DNA of 64,000 bases from contig NZ_CP058561.1 in NCBI RefSeq assembly GCF_018141425.1, positions 4,154,001 to 4,218,000 on the forward strand, given 5' to 3'. The translations under genes and the position numbers were made by a program. Shown piece by piece: positions 24,884 through 33,505 of this stretch. The notes beneath the pieces are model-generated. The model was given only the letters and a program-made list of their open reading frames with translations. It did no database searches and was not told the origin of the DNA. The stretch comes from Vallitalea guaymasensis. GTDB lineage: Bacteria; Bacillota; Clostridia; Lachnospirales; Vallitaleaceae. Numbering within the stretch: the stretch's first letter is position 1; every line of letters begins with the position of its first letter.

Positions 24884-26596
24884 TTGAAGAACAAGAAATT
24901 AGCAAGAATAATTACAATGGTGTTAGTATTTTCTTTGATATTATCAAATGCTGCTATGGCAAAAAATGATAATAATAAAGGAAATAGAGGTAAGAGTAAA
25001 GTCAATTGGAATTACCTTTATAAAAAACATGCTGATCAATATAAAACATGGGAGTATGAATATACAAAAAAATTCCAAGATGTTGAAAAAGAACATTGGG
25101 CTAATAAAGATATTGAACGTATGAGTGCAAAAAATTATATCTTAGGAAATGGAAATGGTAAATTCTTACCTAACAAACCAACAAAAAATATTGAGGTCCT
25201 AGCTATGATTCTTAGGATTATGGGATGGGAAGATGATGCAAAAGAGTTAGATGAAATACCAGAAATAATAGAAAGCCTTGATATTCCTGAGTGGTCGGTT
25301 AATTATTTAGCTTATGCTTATATAAAAGGAATAATCACTGAAGATGAGTTGAAGAGTTTTGAAGCTAATGGAGCTGCTAAGAGGTATGTTGTTGCTAAAT
25401 ATATCGTTAGAGCATTAGGGTTAAATGATAAAGCATTAGATAATGATGATGAGGATTTGGATTTTGATGATGAAGAATCAATACCTGAAGGAAATAATGG
25501 ATATATTTATTTAATTAATAAACTAGGACTTATGTCAGGATTTAAAAATATGTTTAATCCAAATGGTAATTTGACTAGAGCTGAAATGGCAATTCTATTT
25601 TCTAGATTGGATGATAAAGTAGATTGTGATAAAGATGAGGTAGAAATGGGAGAATTTGTTGAAATATCAAACGGCATTATTACCATTAAGGATGATTATG
25701 AATCAGAAAGATATCTTCTTAATGAAAATGTAGTCGTATATGATATAGATGGTAAAGAAATTAAATTAACTGACCTTCAAGTAGGAGATAAACTACAACT
25801 TGAATTCTTTGACCACAAAGTTGTTTACATTGAAGTATTTGAAGAGGAAGATGATAAAATTCTTCAAACTTACAAAGGTAAAGTAACTAAGGTAATTGAA
25901 ACTGAAGGAGACAAAATGATAAGTATTCTAGTTAATGAAGAAGAAGATACTTTTGTACTTAATCAAGACACTGCTATTAAAAAAGAAGGTCAAGATGATT
26001 TATTGAACTTTAATGATATTAAAATTGGGGATATAGTTAAAATAACAAGAATTACTGAAGGTGACGATTCTTATATTTCAGAAATAGAAATTCAGGTTGA
26101 AGAGATAGTTACGAAAGTTTATGAAGGAATAGTAATGGCTCTTACAGAGACAACAACCAATAAATTAGTAACTATTCGTCAAGATGATGATAAAGAAAAA
26201 ACATTTATAGTTGATGAAAATACTGTAATTAAAAAAGAAGGACAAGATGATGAATTAGAAGTTAAAGATATTAAAATAGGAGACATAGTAAAAGTAACAG
26301 AGATCACAGAAGGTGATAGTGTAAATGTCAAAGAAATAGAAATACAGATAGATGAGCCGGTAGTGAAAGTTTATGAGGGAAAAGTAGTATCTATCGCTGA
26401 GACAGTAGATGAAAAATTGATAACAGTAAATGTGGGAGAAGAATCTAATACTTTTAGTATCGGAGAAGAAACAATAATAAAAGATCATGGAGAAGATGCA
26501 GAAGTTGAAGATATATCACTTGAAGATAAAGTAAGGGTAACTGAAATTACTGAAGGTGATGAAGTTAAAATAGCACTATTTGAGATAATAGACTAA
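24884..26596 (+). CDS. S-layer homology domain protein with four C-terminal beta repeats
   Basis: 570 aa. Signal peptide (MKNKKLARIITMVLVFSLIL, cut near AMA at ~26). SLH-type modules at ~60-115 (KEHWANKDIERMSAKNYILG), ~125-180 and ~205-243 (LTRAEMAILFSRL), which bind secondary wall polymer. Residues ~255-570 hold four repeats of about 80 aa, the last three very similar (YEGKVVSIAET...EITEGDEVKI with a central IIKKEGQDDELE-like loop). Strongly acidic. TTG start 10 bp after AGGAGG. It follows rsgI and carries a SigI-type promoter, so it is a likely SigI-controlled wall protein. Confidence 0.85.
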   Translation: MKNKKLARIITMVLVFSLILSNAAMAKNDNNKGNRGKSKVNWNYLYKKHADQYKTWEYEYTKKFQDVEKEHWANKDIERMSAKNYILGNGNGKFLPNKPTKNIEVLAMILRIMGWEDDAKELDEIPEIIESLDIPEWSVNYLAYAYIKGIITEDELKSFEANGAAKRYVVAKYIVRALGLNDKALDNDDEDLDFDDEESIPEGNNGYIYLINKLGLMSGFKNMFNPNGNLTRAEMAILFSRLDDKVDCDKDEVEMGEFVEISNGIITIKDDYESERYLLNENVVVYDIDGKEIKLTDLQVGDKLQLEFFDHKVVYIEVFEEEDDKILQTYKGKVTKVIETEGDKMISILVNEEEDTFVLNQDTAIKKEGQDDLLNFNDIKIGDIVKITRITEGDDSYISEIEIQVEEIVTKVYEGIVMALTETTTNKLVTIRQDDDKEKTFIVDENTVIKKEGQDDELEVKDIKIGDIVKVTEITEGDSVNVKEIEIQIDEPVVKVYEGKVVSIAETVDEKLITVNVGEESNTFSIGEETIIKDHGEDAEVEDISLEDKVRVTEITEGDEVKIALFEIID

Positions 26597-26627
26597 AGAT
26601 TTGATATAATTTAATATGGTAGATTTT

Positions 26628-26687
26628 GACTGTATCATGATATAGCTTATGAAAAATAAGTTGTTGGATGATACAGTCATTTTTTTA
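26628..26687 (+). terminator. Intrinsic terminator after the SLH gene
   Basis: GACTGTATCAT (26628-26638) pairs perfectly with ATGATACAGTC (26668-26678), followed by ATTTTTTT. Confidence 0.9.
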
Positions 26688-26699
26688 TTAAATAATATA

Positions 26700-26751
26700 T
26701 TGAATTTTAAAAAAATATATGCTACAATATTATTGACCAAAGTAGTCAATA
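26700..26751 (+). promoter_or_regulatory. Promoter and operator of the ABC transporter operon
   Basis: TTGAAT (26700-26705), 17 bp, TACAAT (26723-26728). At the start of transcription lies the palindrome TATTGAC-7-GTCAATA (26731-26751), placed to block initiation; typical of a TetR- or GntR-type operator. No regulator gene is adjacent. Confidence 0.65.
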
Positions 26752-26831
26752 ATAAATGCATTGGTTTTAGAATATACTAATTCTTAATAAGTAAAACCTA
26801 ACTATTTGCTATTAATAAAGGAGGTTATCAT

Positions 26832-27716
26832 ATGCATATCATTGAAACAGAAAAACTTACTAAATACTATGGTAAATCAAGAGGTATAATTGATGTTTCA
26901 TTAAAAGTTGAAGAAGGAGAGATCTTTGGTTTTATTGGACCAAATGGAGCTGGTAAGTCAACAACTATAAGAACTCTATTATCATTGATTTATCCAACTA
27001 GTGGTAGTGCTAAGATATTTGGAAAAGATTGTATCAAAGATGGTGCCGAGATTAGAAGGAATATAGGTTATCTACCATCAGAAGTTTTTTACTATGATAA
27101 TATGAGAGTTATCGATTTACTAAAATATTCTGCTAGTTTTTATGGTAAGGATTGTACAAAGCGTATTCATGAATTGGCAGAAGTAATGAACCTAGACCTT
27201 AAGAAAAAAATAGATGATTTATCCTTTGGAAATAAGAAAAAAGTTGGGATTGTCCAAGGATTGCTTCACGAACCAAAATTGATAATACTTGACGAACCAA
27301 CAGGCGGTCTTGATCCATTGATGCAACAGAAATTTTTTGACCTTATAAGAGAAGAAAATGAAAAAGGAGCAACGATATTCTTTTCATCACACATACTAGA
27401 CGAAGTGCAAAGAATGTGTGACAGAGTTGCTATCATCAAGGATGGTAAAATAATTAAAACCGAAAGCATAGAATCTTTACGTCAAAGCAGATATAAAAGA
27501 TTCAGGATTGAATCTCATGACAATCTTCAAAAAGCTGCGTTTGATGTTAATGGTGTTACAGAACTAGAAGTAAAGGATAATAAAGCAACATTTTTATATA
27601 AAGGCGATATTAATATTATGATTAATAAATTAGGTGGAATAGAATTAGCTAACCTCCTAGTTGAAGAACCAACTCTTGAGGAGATTTTCATGTACTACTA
27701 TCAAAAGGAGGTTTAG
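26832..27716 (+). CDS. ABC transporter ATP-binding protein
   Basis: 294 aa. Walker A GPNGAGKST (~38), Q-loop replaced by the NIGYLPSE segment typical of ABC-2 exporters, signature LSFGNKKKVGIVQGL (~134), Walker B KLIILDEPTGGLDP (~153) and the SSHILDEVQRMCDR switch region. C-terminal ~70-residue extension usual for drug or lantibiotic exporter ATPases. First gene of an ATPase-permease-permease operon followed by a CoA-binding protein. Substrate unknown. Confidence 0.93.
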   Translation: MHIIETEKLTKYYGKSRGIIDVSLKVEEGEIFGFIGPNGAGKSTTIRTLLSLIYPTSGSAKIFGKDCIKDGAEIRRNIGYLPSEVFYYDNMRVIDLLKYSASFYGKDCTKRIHELAEVMNLDLKKKIDDLSFGNKKKVGIVQGLLHEPKLIILDEPTGGLDPLMQQKFFDLIREENEKGATIFFSSHILDEVQRMCDRVAIIKDGKIIKTESIESLRQSRYKRFRIESHDNLQKAAFDVNGVTELEVKDNKATFLYKGDINIMINKLGGIELANLLVEEPTLEEIFMYYYQKEV

Positions 27717-27719
27717 GTT

Positions 27720-28517
27720 ATGAATATTTATAAGTTCGAGTTTAGGAAATATCTTAAAAGTAATATAATATGGACTATATCTATCATAGCTGTTCTGTTC
27801 TTATTTGTATCATTATTTCCTACTTATTCAAAAGAGGCAGAGCAGTTTGAGAAGCTTATTAGTCAGTTTCCAGAAGCATTCATAAAAGCAATGGGTCTAA
27901 ATAATATGAGTGTGTCACATATTATTGGCTATTATAGCTTTGCATTTTCGTATATCCTTCTTATAGGAGGTATATTCGCTATGAAGCTAGGACTTGATAT
28001 AACTTCAAAAGAATCAAGAGACAAGACATCAGATTTCTTACTTGTCAAACCTCTGAGAAGAGCTAATATACTAACCCCTAAGATTATGGCTTCATTGACT
28101 CATATTGTAATAATGAATGTACTGTTTTTCGTTTTTGCAATAATTGCTGTAGAGGCATTTAAAAAAGCAGATTACAACTTTACTGATTTTTTACTACTGA
28201 CACTTAGCTTATTCTTTGTACAATTATTCTTATTCTCATTAGGTATTCTTATAGGAACTATTGTTAATAAGTTAAAAAGTGTTTTACCAGTAACCCTAGG
28301 TGTAGTATTTGGATTTTATGTATTATATCTTTTCAATCAAACAGTAGAAGATGAAAAATACAGCTATCTATCACCATTTGGTTTTTTCGACAGCGGATAT
28401 ATAACTGAGAACTCAGCGTATTCTGTATCACATTTAATAACGTCAATATCATTAACAGTTATATTTATAGTAGCTTCATATGTCATATATCAAAAAAAGG
28501 ATATTCCTTCTGTATAG
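27720..28517 (+). CDS. ABC-2 type transporter permease
   Basis: 265 aa, six predicted membrane helices. The short cytosolic MNIYKFEFRKYLKSNIIW start, an outer loop FPEAFIKAMGLNNMSVSHIIGYY, and SKESRDKTSDFLLVKPLRRANILTPKI between helices 2 and 3 are typical of ABC-2 exporter permeases. It starts 3 bp after the ATPase gene with its GGAGG inside that gene's end. Pairs with the similar downstream permease to form a heterodimeric channel. Confidence 0.88.
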   Translation: MNIYKFEFRKYLKSNIIWTISIIAVLFLFVSLFPTYSKEAEQFEKLISQFPEAFIKAMGLNNMSVSHIIGYYSFAFSYILLIGGIFAMKLGLDITSKESRDKTSDFLLVKPLRRANILTPKIMASLTHIVIMNVLFFVFAIIAVEAFKKADYNFTDFLLLTLSLFFVQLFLFSLGILIGTIVNKLKSVLPVTLGVVFGFYVLYLFNQTVEDEKYSYLSPFGFFDSGYITENSAYSVSHLITSISLTVIFIVASYVIYQKKDIPSV

Positions 28518-28551
28518 TATATGAAGGAACATTGGATAGGAGGAAAATTCT

Positions 28552-29346
28552 ATGAATATTGTTCTTAGAGAATTACGTTCGTATAGGAAAGCTCTTATTA
28601 TATGGAGCGTCTGTATAATTATATTTACTGCTATGGCTTTCGCAAAATATGCTGGATTTGCAGCTATGGGCAGTGAAGCCAATGAATTATTGGAAAGTCT
28701 ACCTGATTTTATGAAGAATGCATTTGGTTTGTCTTCCTTGAATCTTACTGAAATAAAAGGATATTATAGTGTTTTATTCATGTACTATGCACTGATAACT
28801 GGAATACATGCAGTAATGTTGGGTGCAACAATAATATCAAAAGAAGCAAGAGACAAAACAGCAGATTTTCTCATGGTAAAACCAATAACAAGAAGCAGTA
28901 TGATTACAAGTAAAATAATAGTTGGTTTCATAGATGTTCTAATCATTAATATTGTAACAGGGTTAACAACCATTGTTTTTGTAAATATAAATAATAATGG
29001 CGAATCCATAATTGGTGGTCTAATTAATGGTATGGTTGTACTATTAATAATACAATGTATATTCTTGAGTCTTGGTTTAGCCATATCATCATTTACTGGA
29101 AAAGCTAAAAAAGCAACAACAATATCAACAGGTATAATACTCATAATGTATTTCTTGGATGTTTTTAGAAATATATCCGATAAACTGGATTTTGTCAAAT
29201 ATATAACTCCATTCTCATATTTTGATACCATCAAAGTGTTGAATGGCAATGGTTTTGAGGCATTATATATTGTGTTGTCAATAATTATCATAGTAGTAAG
29301 CATCGTTCTTACGTATACTAACTATCAAAGAAAAGATATTTTATAA
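28552..29346 (+). CDS. ABC-2 type transporter permease, second subunit
   Basis: 264 aa, six predicted membrane helices, homologous in layout to the preceding gene: LPDFMKNAFGLSSLNLTEIKGYY loop and SKEARDKTADFLMVKPITRSSMITSKI. The two probably arose by duplication. GGAGG lies 8 bp upstream of the ATG. The pair with one ATPase suggests an exporter of a hydrophobic or peptide compound. Confidence 0.88.
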   Translation: MNIVLRELRSYRKALIIWSVCIIIFTAMAFAKYAGFAAMGSEANELLESLPDFMKNAFGLSSLNLTEIKGYYSVLFMYYALITGIHAVMLGATIISKEARDKTADFLMVKPITRSSMITSKIIVGFIDVLIINIVTGLTTIVFVNINNNGESIIGGLINGMVVLLIIQCIFLSLGLAISSFTGKAKKATTISTGIILIMYFLDVFRNISDKLDFVKYITPFSYFDTIKVLNGNGFEALYIVLSIIIIVVSIVLTYTNYQRKDIL

Positions 29347-29358
29347 AGGAGCGATTAT

Positions 29359-29736
29359 ATGAGCGTAGAAACAATAATGTTGGAATCAAAAAAATGGGCT
29401 GTAGTAGGAGCAACTGATGACCAGGATAAATTTGGTTATAAAATATATAAGAAATTAAAAGATAACAACTACACAGTCTACCCAATAAGTGTCAAATGCA
29501 AAGAAATAGACGGTGATAAGGCATACAAAGAACTAGCTGATTTACCTGAAAAAGTTGACGTAGTAGATTTCGTAGTCAATCCAAGAATAGGAATATCAAT
29601 CATAAAACAATGTAAAGACCTAGGAATAAAAAACGTTTGGCTTCAACCAGGCACCGTCAGCGAAGAAATACTACAATACGCAAAAGATAACGAAATAGAA
29701 GCAGTACAAGCATGCGTACTCGTTGCCTTGTCGTAA
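29359..29736 (+). CDS. CoA-binding protein (YccU-like)
   Basis: 125 aa Rossmann-fold CoA-binding domain: KKWAVVGATDDQDKFGYKIYKKLKDNNYTVYPIS, VDVVDFVVNPRIGISIIKQC, GIKNVWLQPGTVSEEIL. Family members bind CoA in the cytosol; a physiological role is not settled. It starts 12 bp after the second permease, so it is co-transcribed, probably incidentally. Confidence 0.88.
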   Translation: MSVETIMLESKKWAVVGATDDQDKFGYKIYKKLKDNNYTVYPISVKCKEIDGDKAYKELADLPEKVDVVDFVVNPRIGISIIKQCKDLGIKNVWLQPGTVSEEILQYAKDNEIEAVQACVLVALS

Positions 29737-29800
29737 AGTAAGTTCTCAAGCACTATAAAATATATAAAAAAAGAGTATAGCCAATAGTTAACCAATTAGA

Positions 29801-29976
29801 AGAAAAAGTGTTTTGTGATTATATTGAAGGGTATAAAGAGCAAAAGAGTATATGTATATGTGAAGTAGTGAGGCAGGACGCCGAACCCAGCTTTTTGCTC
29901 AGGACGAGCAAGTAGCTGGCGAAACATATACATATACTCTTTTGCAAAAACCAAGTCAGAACAAAAAACTTTTTCT
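29801..29976. repeat. Outer inverted repeat enclosing structured element copy 2
   Basis: A second, nested 16-bp inverted repeat: 29801-29816 pairs with 29961-29976 with a single G-T. It frames the 22-bp arms of the RNA-like element, giving the whole segment a MITE-like look. No target-site duplication was seen. Confidence 0.5.
29840..29945. ncRNA. Structured element copy 2: three-way-junction RNA candidate with AGGAC loops
   Basis: Perfect 22-bp terminal stem (29840-29861 with 29924-29945). Inside come GAAGTAGTGA, hairpin P2 (GGC-AGGAC-GCC, 29872-29882), GAAC, and P3 (CCAGCT 29887-29892 with AGCTGG 29914-29919) capped by TTGCTC-AGGAC-GAGCAA (29895-29911), then CGAA. Compared with copy 1, P2 changes from GCC/GGC to GGC/GCC and the first P3 pair from T-A to C-G. 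The arms are wholly different yet still pair. The single-stranded junctions are nearly identical. This covariation argues for a conserved RNA structure. It is not assignable by me to a known family. Confidence 0.6.
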
Positions 29977-30093
29977 GACCTATTTACAATATCTTTTAGT
30001 TAATACCTATATTGATAAAAACCCATAATAATGATAAAATATAATTGATTATAAATAATCTAATAATACAAAATTTAGAATTTATGTCATTAA

Positions 30094-30136
30094 AGAAACG
30101 CCCTAATATTTATTACAAGTATTATGGCGTTTCTAA
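30094..30136. repeat. Hairpin upstream of the LURP-one gene
   Basis: AGAAACGCC near 30094 pairs with GGCGTTTCT near 30136, with further AATA/TATT pairs; no T-run. Possible bidirectional terminator or 5' leader structure. Confidence 0.4.
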
Positions 30137-30162
30137 AATAATTTAATAAGGGTGATTATTCG

Positions 30163-30645
30163 ATGAGATTCCAAGTAAGGGAAAAAATATTTAGTTTTGG
30201 AGATGACTTTACTATAAAAGATGAAATGGGGAATGACTTTTTTATAGTAAAAGGTAAAGTATTCAGCTTAGGTGACAAACTACAATTATTTGACATGAAT
30301 GGAGAAGAAGTATTTTATATAGAGCAGAAGCTTCTAAGGATGCTACCCGAATACACTATATTCAGAAAAGGTAATCCAGTTGCGTTAGTCAAGAAAAAGA
30401 TTGCTTTTTTTGGTTCTAAGTTCAATATAGAAAGTGAAAACGGTTATTATGATATAGACGGTAGACCTTTTAACTATAATTTTTCAATAATGAAAAATGG
30501 CAATATAGTAGCGACTGTATCAAAAGAATTTTTTAGCTTCTCTGATACATATGGTGTTGATGTAAATGATAACGAAGATTATGGATTCATTATAGCCCTG
30601 GTAATAGTCATAGACCAGATAATCCATGATAACAATAATCATTAA
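30163..30645 (+). CDS. LURP-one-related (tubby-like) family protein
   Basis: 160 aa. Repeated beta-strand units typical of the LURP-one/phospholipid-scramblase-like fold: REKIFSFGDDFTIKDEMGND, KVFSLGDKLQLFDMNGEEV, KLLRMLPEYTIFRKG, KKKIAFFGSKFNIES. These bacterial YxjI-like proteins are cytosolic 12-strand barrels around a hydrophobic helix. The C-terminal helix (FIIALVIVIDQIIHD) fits that core helix. Physiological role unknown. Single gene with AGGGTGAT ribosome site. Confidence 0.85.
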   Translation: MRFQVREKIFSFGDDFTIKDEMGNDFFIVKGKVFSLGDKLQLFDMNGEEVFYIEQKLLRMLPEYTIFRKGNPVALVKKKIAFFGSKFNIESENGYYDIDGRPFNYNFSIMKNGNIVATVSKEFFSFSDTYGVDVNDNEDYGFIIALVIVIDQIIHDNNNH

Positions 30646-30744
30646 CACTATTAACTTATAATGTTTCAGTTAAAATTTAATTGTAATAGAAGGCACCTTA
30701 TAGGTGTCTTTTAAATAGAAATTTTATTCAAGGAGTATGATATT

Positions 30745-31380
30745 ATGAAAATTATTGACATTGATAACTGGAAAAGAAAAGAACACTATAATTTCTATAA
30801 ACGACTAGATTATCCACACTATAATATTTGCGCTAATATAGACATAACTAAATTTCATAAATTCATAAAAGAAAATGATCTGCCTTTTTTTATAACTACC
30901 ATATATGTTGTTTCCAAAACAGCTAATGACATAAAAGAATTCCGATATAGAATAAGAGGAGAGAATGTTATAGAACATGAAAAAGTTAGACCAGCTTTTA
31001 CTATAATGGGGGATGAAGAATTATTTGGTTTCTGTACAGTAGACTATTTTAATGATTTTAAAACTTTCAAAGAAAATACTATGATTAAGATGAAGAAAGC
31101 TAAGGAAAATATATCTTTAAAAGATGACCCTAGCAAAGATGATGTTCTATATCTTACAAGTCTTCCTTGGATCTCATTTACAACAGCTTCACATCCAATA
31201 AGCATAAATCCAGTAGATAGCATACCAAGAATAGGCTGGGGAAAATTTTTTGAAGAAAATGGTGTAATCAAATTACCTCTTTCTGTACAAGTGCATCATG
31301 CTTTGGCAGATGGACTTCATGTAGGAAAATACTTTCAACTAATACAAGAGATTATGGATAATCCAGAAAAATACTTATAG
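30745..31380 (+). CDS. Chloramphenicol acetyltransferase-like enzyme (CatA family)
   Basis: 211 aa, the usual CAT length. Catalytic block VQVHHALADGLHVGKYF near the C-terminus with HHxxxDG (His185 as general base, Asp189). Also ISFTTASHPI and the RFRYRIRGENVIEHE-like substrate segment. It would transfer acetyl from acetyl-CoA to a hydroxyl acceptor. Residues in the loop differ from classical HHAVCDG (ALAD in place of AVCD), so chloramphenicol resistance cannot be assumed. AAGGAG upstream of the ATG. Confidence 0.88.
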   Translation: MKIIDIDNWKRKEHYNFYKRLDYPHYNICANIDITKFHKFIKENDLPFFITTIYVVSKTANDIKEFRYRIRGENVIEHEKVRPAFTIMGDEELFGFCTVDYFNDFKTFKENTMIKMKKAKENISLKDDPSKDDVLYLTSLPWISFTTASHPISINPVDSIPRIGWGKFFEENGVIKLPLSVQVHHALADGLHVGKYFQLIQEIMDNPEKYL

Positions 31381-31428
31381 ACAATAGTACATAATGTAAA
31401 AGTACCAAGTGAAAATATGTATATAAAT

Positions 31429-31475
31429 AAAATAGACTCTGTTTAGCGGTAAGGTACTATAACAGAGCCTATTTT
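31429..31475. terminator. Bidirectional terminator between the CAT-like gene and the small minus-strand gene
   Basis: AAAATAGACTCTGTT (31429-31443) pairs with AACAGAGCCTATTTT (31461-31475), one mismatch; A/T flanks serve both strands. Confidence 0.75.
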
Positions 31476-31493
31476 ACAAATTAATTAATAGTT

Positions 31494-31631
31494 CTATTTG
31501 CTCTCATCTTTCTCGAAAGCAATCAAATAATATTTTTCATTGAACTCTTTTTCTAATTGAGTAATTCTATCTAGTTCATTATTGGATAAATTAGCAAGAG
31601 GTACTTGATTAAGATTATTTAAATCATTCAC
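31494..31631 (-). CDS. Small hypothetical protein (45 aa)
   Basis: A GTG start lies 9 bp after AAAGGG (an ATG three codons upstream touches the ribosome site). The protein begins MNDLNNLNQVPLANLSNNEL and ends KEFNEKYYLIAFEKDESK; it reads as a short amphipathic helix with an acidic/aromatic tail. Codon use is normal for the window and a terminator follows on its strand. I recognise no family. Confidence 0.5.
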   Translation of the reverse strand: MNDLNNLNQVPLANLSNNELDRITQLEKEFNEKYYLIAFEKDESK

Positions 31632-31895
31632 ATATATCATCCCTTTTATTTAATTTATTCATTTTTATTATTTGCATCTTTATATTCAATTATACAACCA
31701 AATGTGATAAATGAACAAATGTAGTATGTATTCTTGCATAGGATAAAGGAGATTATAAATATATTGATGTTGATTAAAATCAGAAATATGATTAATGGAT
31801 TAATGTTACATTTAATAAAAAGTAAATCCAAGTGATTTTTTAAAATATTTATGATAAAATAATTATGTATATATTAATAAGAAAGTGATGATGAT

Positions 31896-32636
31896 ATGAA
31901 TAAAAAAGTTCTAGCTATAAATAGTAGTAAAAGAAAGCGTAATACCTATGGATTGTTAATTGACATCAAAGAGCAATTTGAAAAAATCAATATTGATGTT
32001 GACATCATTAATCTACATGATTATAACATTGAGCTATGTACAGGTTGTGAATCTTGTATATTGAAGGATAAATGTTTCTTGGATGATGATATGGATATGT
32101 TGATGAATAAATTGCAACAATACGATGGAATAATACTTAGTACTCCAATATACCTTAACAATATTAGCGGAAAACTTAAAATGTTTATTGATAGAACTTG
32201 TAGATGGGTTCATAGACCAGCTCTAGCTGGAATACCAATCATGAATGTAGTAACAACATCATCTTCAGGTATAAAAAACACATTAAAATACATGGATAAT
32301 GTAGCTGTTCAATGGGGAGCTTTTCCAACTGATAACATTAGCAGAAAAGTAACAACTGTCAAAGAGAAAGTACAACCAAAAGAATACGAAAATTTTGTGA
32401 AACATATTATGATGGATAAGAAATTATATAAACCTAGTATAGAACAGTTAATATATTTCTCAGTCTCTAAAGTACTTGCTCTAAAAGTTATTAAAAGAGA
32501 TGCTAAATACTGGGAAGACAAAGGCTGGTTATCAAAAAACTATTTTTATGATTCCAAAATCAATATATTCAAAAAGGTAATAGCTAATAGATTCTATAAA
32601 ATGTTATATAAAAAAGTAAATAGAGTGGAAGAATAA
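31896..32636 (+). CDS. NAD(P)H-dependent FMN reductase / flavodoxin-fold iron-sulfur flavoprotein-like
   Basis: 246 aa. Flavodoxin fold: KVLAINSSKRKRNTYGLL (phosphate loop), CTGCESCILKDKCFLDDDM (~49-68, CxxCxxC then C), YDGIILSTPIYLNNISGKLKMFIDRT. The Cys set resembles, but may be shorter than, that of iron-sulfur flavoproteins of anaerobes. The C-terminal ~80 residues are basic and helical. A cytosolic FMN-binding reductase of unknown partner. It lies just upstream of a TetR regulator but has its own site (GAAAGTGATG). Confidence 0.8.
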   Translation: MNKKVLAINSSKRKRNTYGLLIDIKEQFEKINIDVDIINLHDYNIELCTGCESCILKDKCFLDDDMDMLMNKLQQYDGIILSTPIYLNNISGKLKMFIDRTCRWVHRPALAGIPIMNVVTTSSSGIKNTLKYMDNVAVQWGAFPTDNISRKVTTVKEKVQPKEYENFVKHIMMDKKLYKPSIEQLIYFSVSKVLALKVIKRDAKYWEDKGWLSKNYFYDSKINIFKKVIANRFYKMLYKKVNRVEE

Positions 32637-32749
32637 TCTGAAATAATACAAAAAACTTAAAATCTGATTAAAATATTTAAAAATACTGGCGTTATCAAAA
32701 GGAATGCAGTATAATAATATATAACACAATAATGAAGGGGTGTTCACTA

Positions 32750-33379
32750 ATGCCACAAGTCTTAAAAGACGATATTAAAAATAGAATACTTCATGTAGCT
32801 GTAGAGATGTTCAAGAATTATGGTTATGCAAAAACTTCAATGAAGAATATTGCAACAGAAGCAAAAGTAGCAGTGGGAAATCTATATAGATATTTTAACA
32901 GTAAAGAAGATTTGTATAACGAGATCATAAAAGAATTCGTAGATACAGTAAACAACATCATCAAGGAAAACACTCACAACATGGTTAATCTGGAAGATAT
33001 GGAGGAAGATGTCTATGATATAGTGGGCAAGCTTGAAGACTATCCTAATTATCTAGGTGTATACCCCATGGTAAGTAAGATTTGTTATGACCTTAGTGAG
33101 TACATAAATAAAAACAGAGATAAAGCAATAATATTTTTTCAAAGCAGTAAAGAAGTTCCAAGTTCAAGACTTAATCTCATAGAGATAATTCAAAAAGTTC
33201 TCTATGGAAAAATAAAGAAGGATATGAATAAGACATATTTAGAAGACGAAGATAAATTATATGCTTGCAGTCTGGCAAAAGGTTTCTATGAGACTTTGAG
33301 CTATATGGTTATTAACATGGAAGAATCCTTTGATATGGCTGATTTAATGAATAAGGTCGTAAAGTTATACTTCTTATAA
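32750..33379 (+). CDS. TetR/AcrR-family transcriptional regulator
   Basis: 209 aa. N-terminal HTH: RILHVAVEMFKNYGYAKTSMKNIATEAKVAVGNLYRYFNSKEDLYNEI (~14-61), variable helical ligand domain behind it. Start at 32750 follows GAAGGGG; an in-frame ATG 18 bp upstream lacks a site. It precedes the RND efflux pair by about 125 bp and probably represses it, as is common for AcrR-type regulators. ATACTG...CAGTAT half-sites at about 32682-32711 flank its promoter area. Confidence 0.88.
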   Translation: MPQVLKDDIKNRILHVAVEMFKNYGYAKTSMKNIATEAKVAVGNLYRYFNSKEDLYNEIIKEFVDTVNNIIKENTHNMVNLEDMEEDVYDIVGKLEDYPNYLGVYPMVSKICYDLSEYINKNRDKAIIFFQSSKEVPSSRLNLIEIIQKVLYGKIKKDMNKTYLEDEDKLYACSLAKGFYETLSYMVINMEESFDMADLMNKVVKLYFL

Positions 33380-33505
33380 CAGTTATCTTCATTGGTTAAT
33401 AAACTTGTTGTAATTAATAATAAATTTATTTTTTTATCGTAAAATGAACCATGATTCTCTTTTGAAATGGGAATACTATTAATATAGTAGATTGGAGGGA
33501 AGGAA

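Noticed and set aside
28785-29303. 172-codon antisense frame opposite the second ABC permease
   Set aside because: Mirror of membrane-protein codons; no ribosome site and no recognisable domain.
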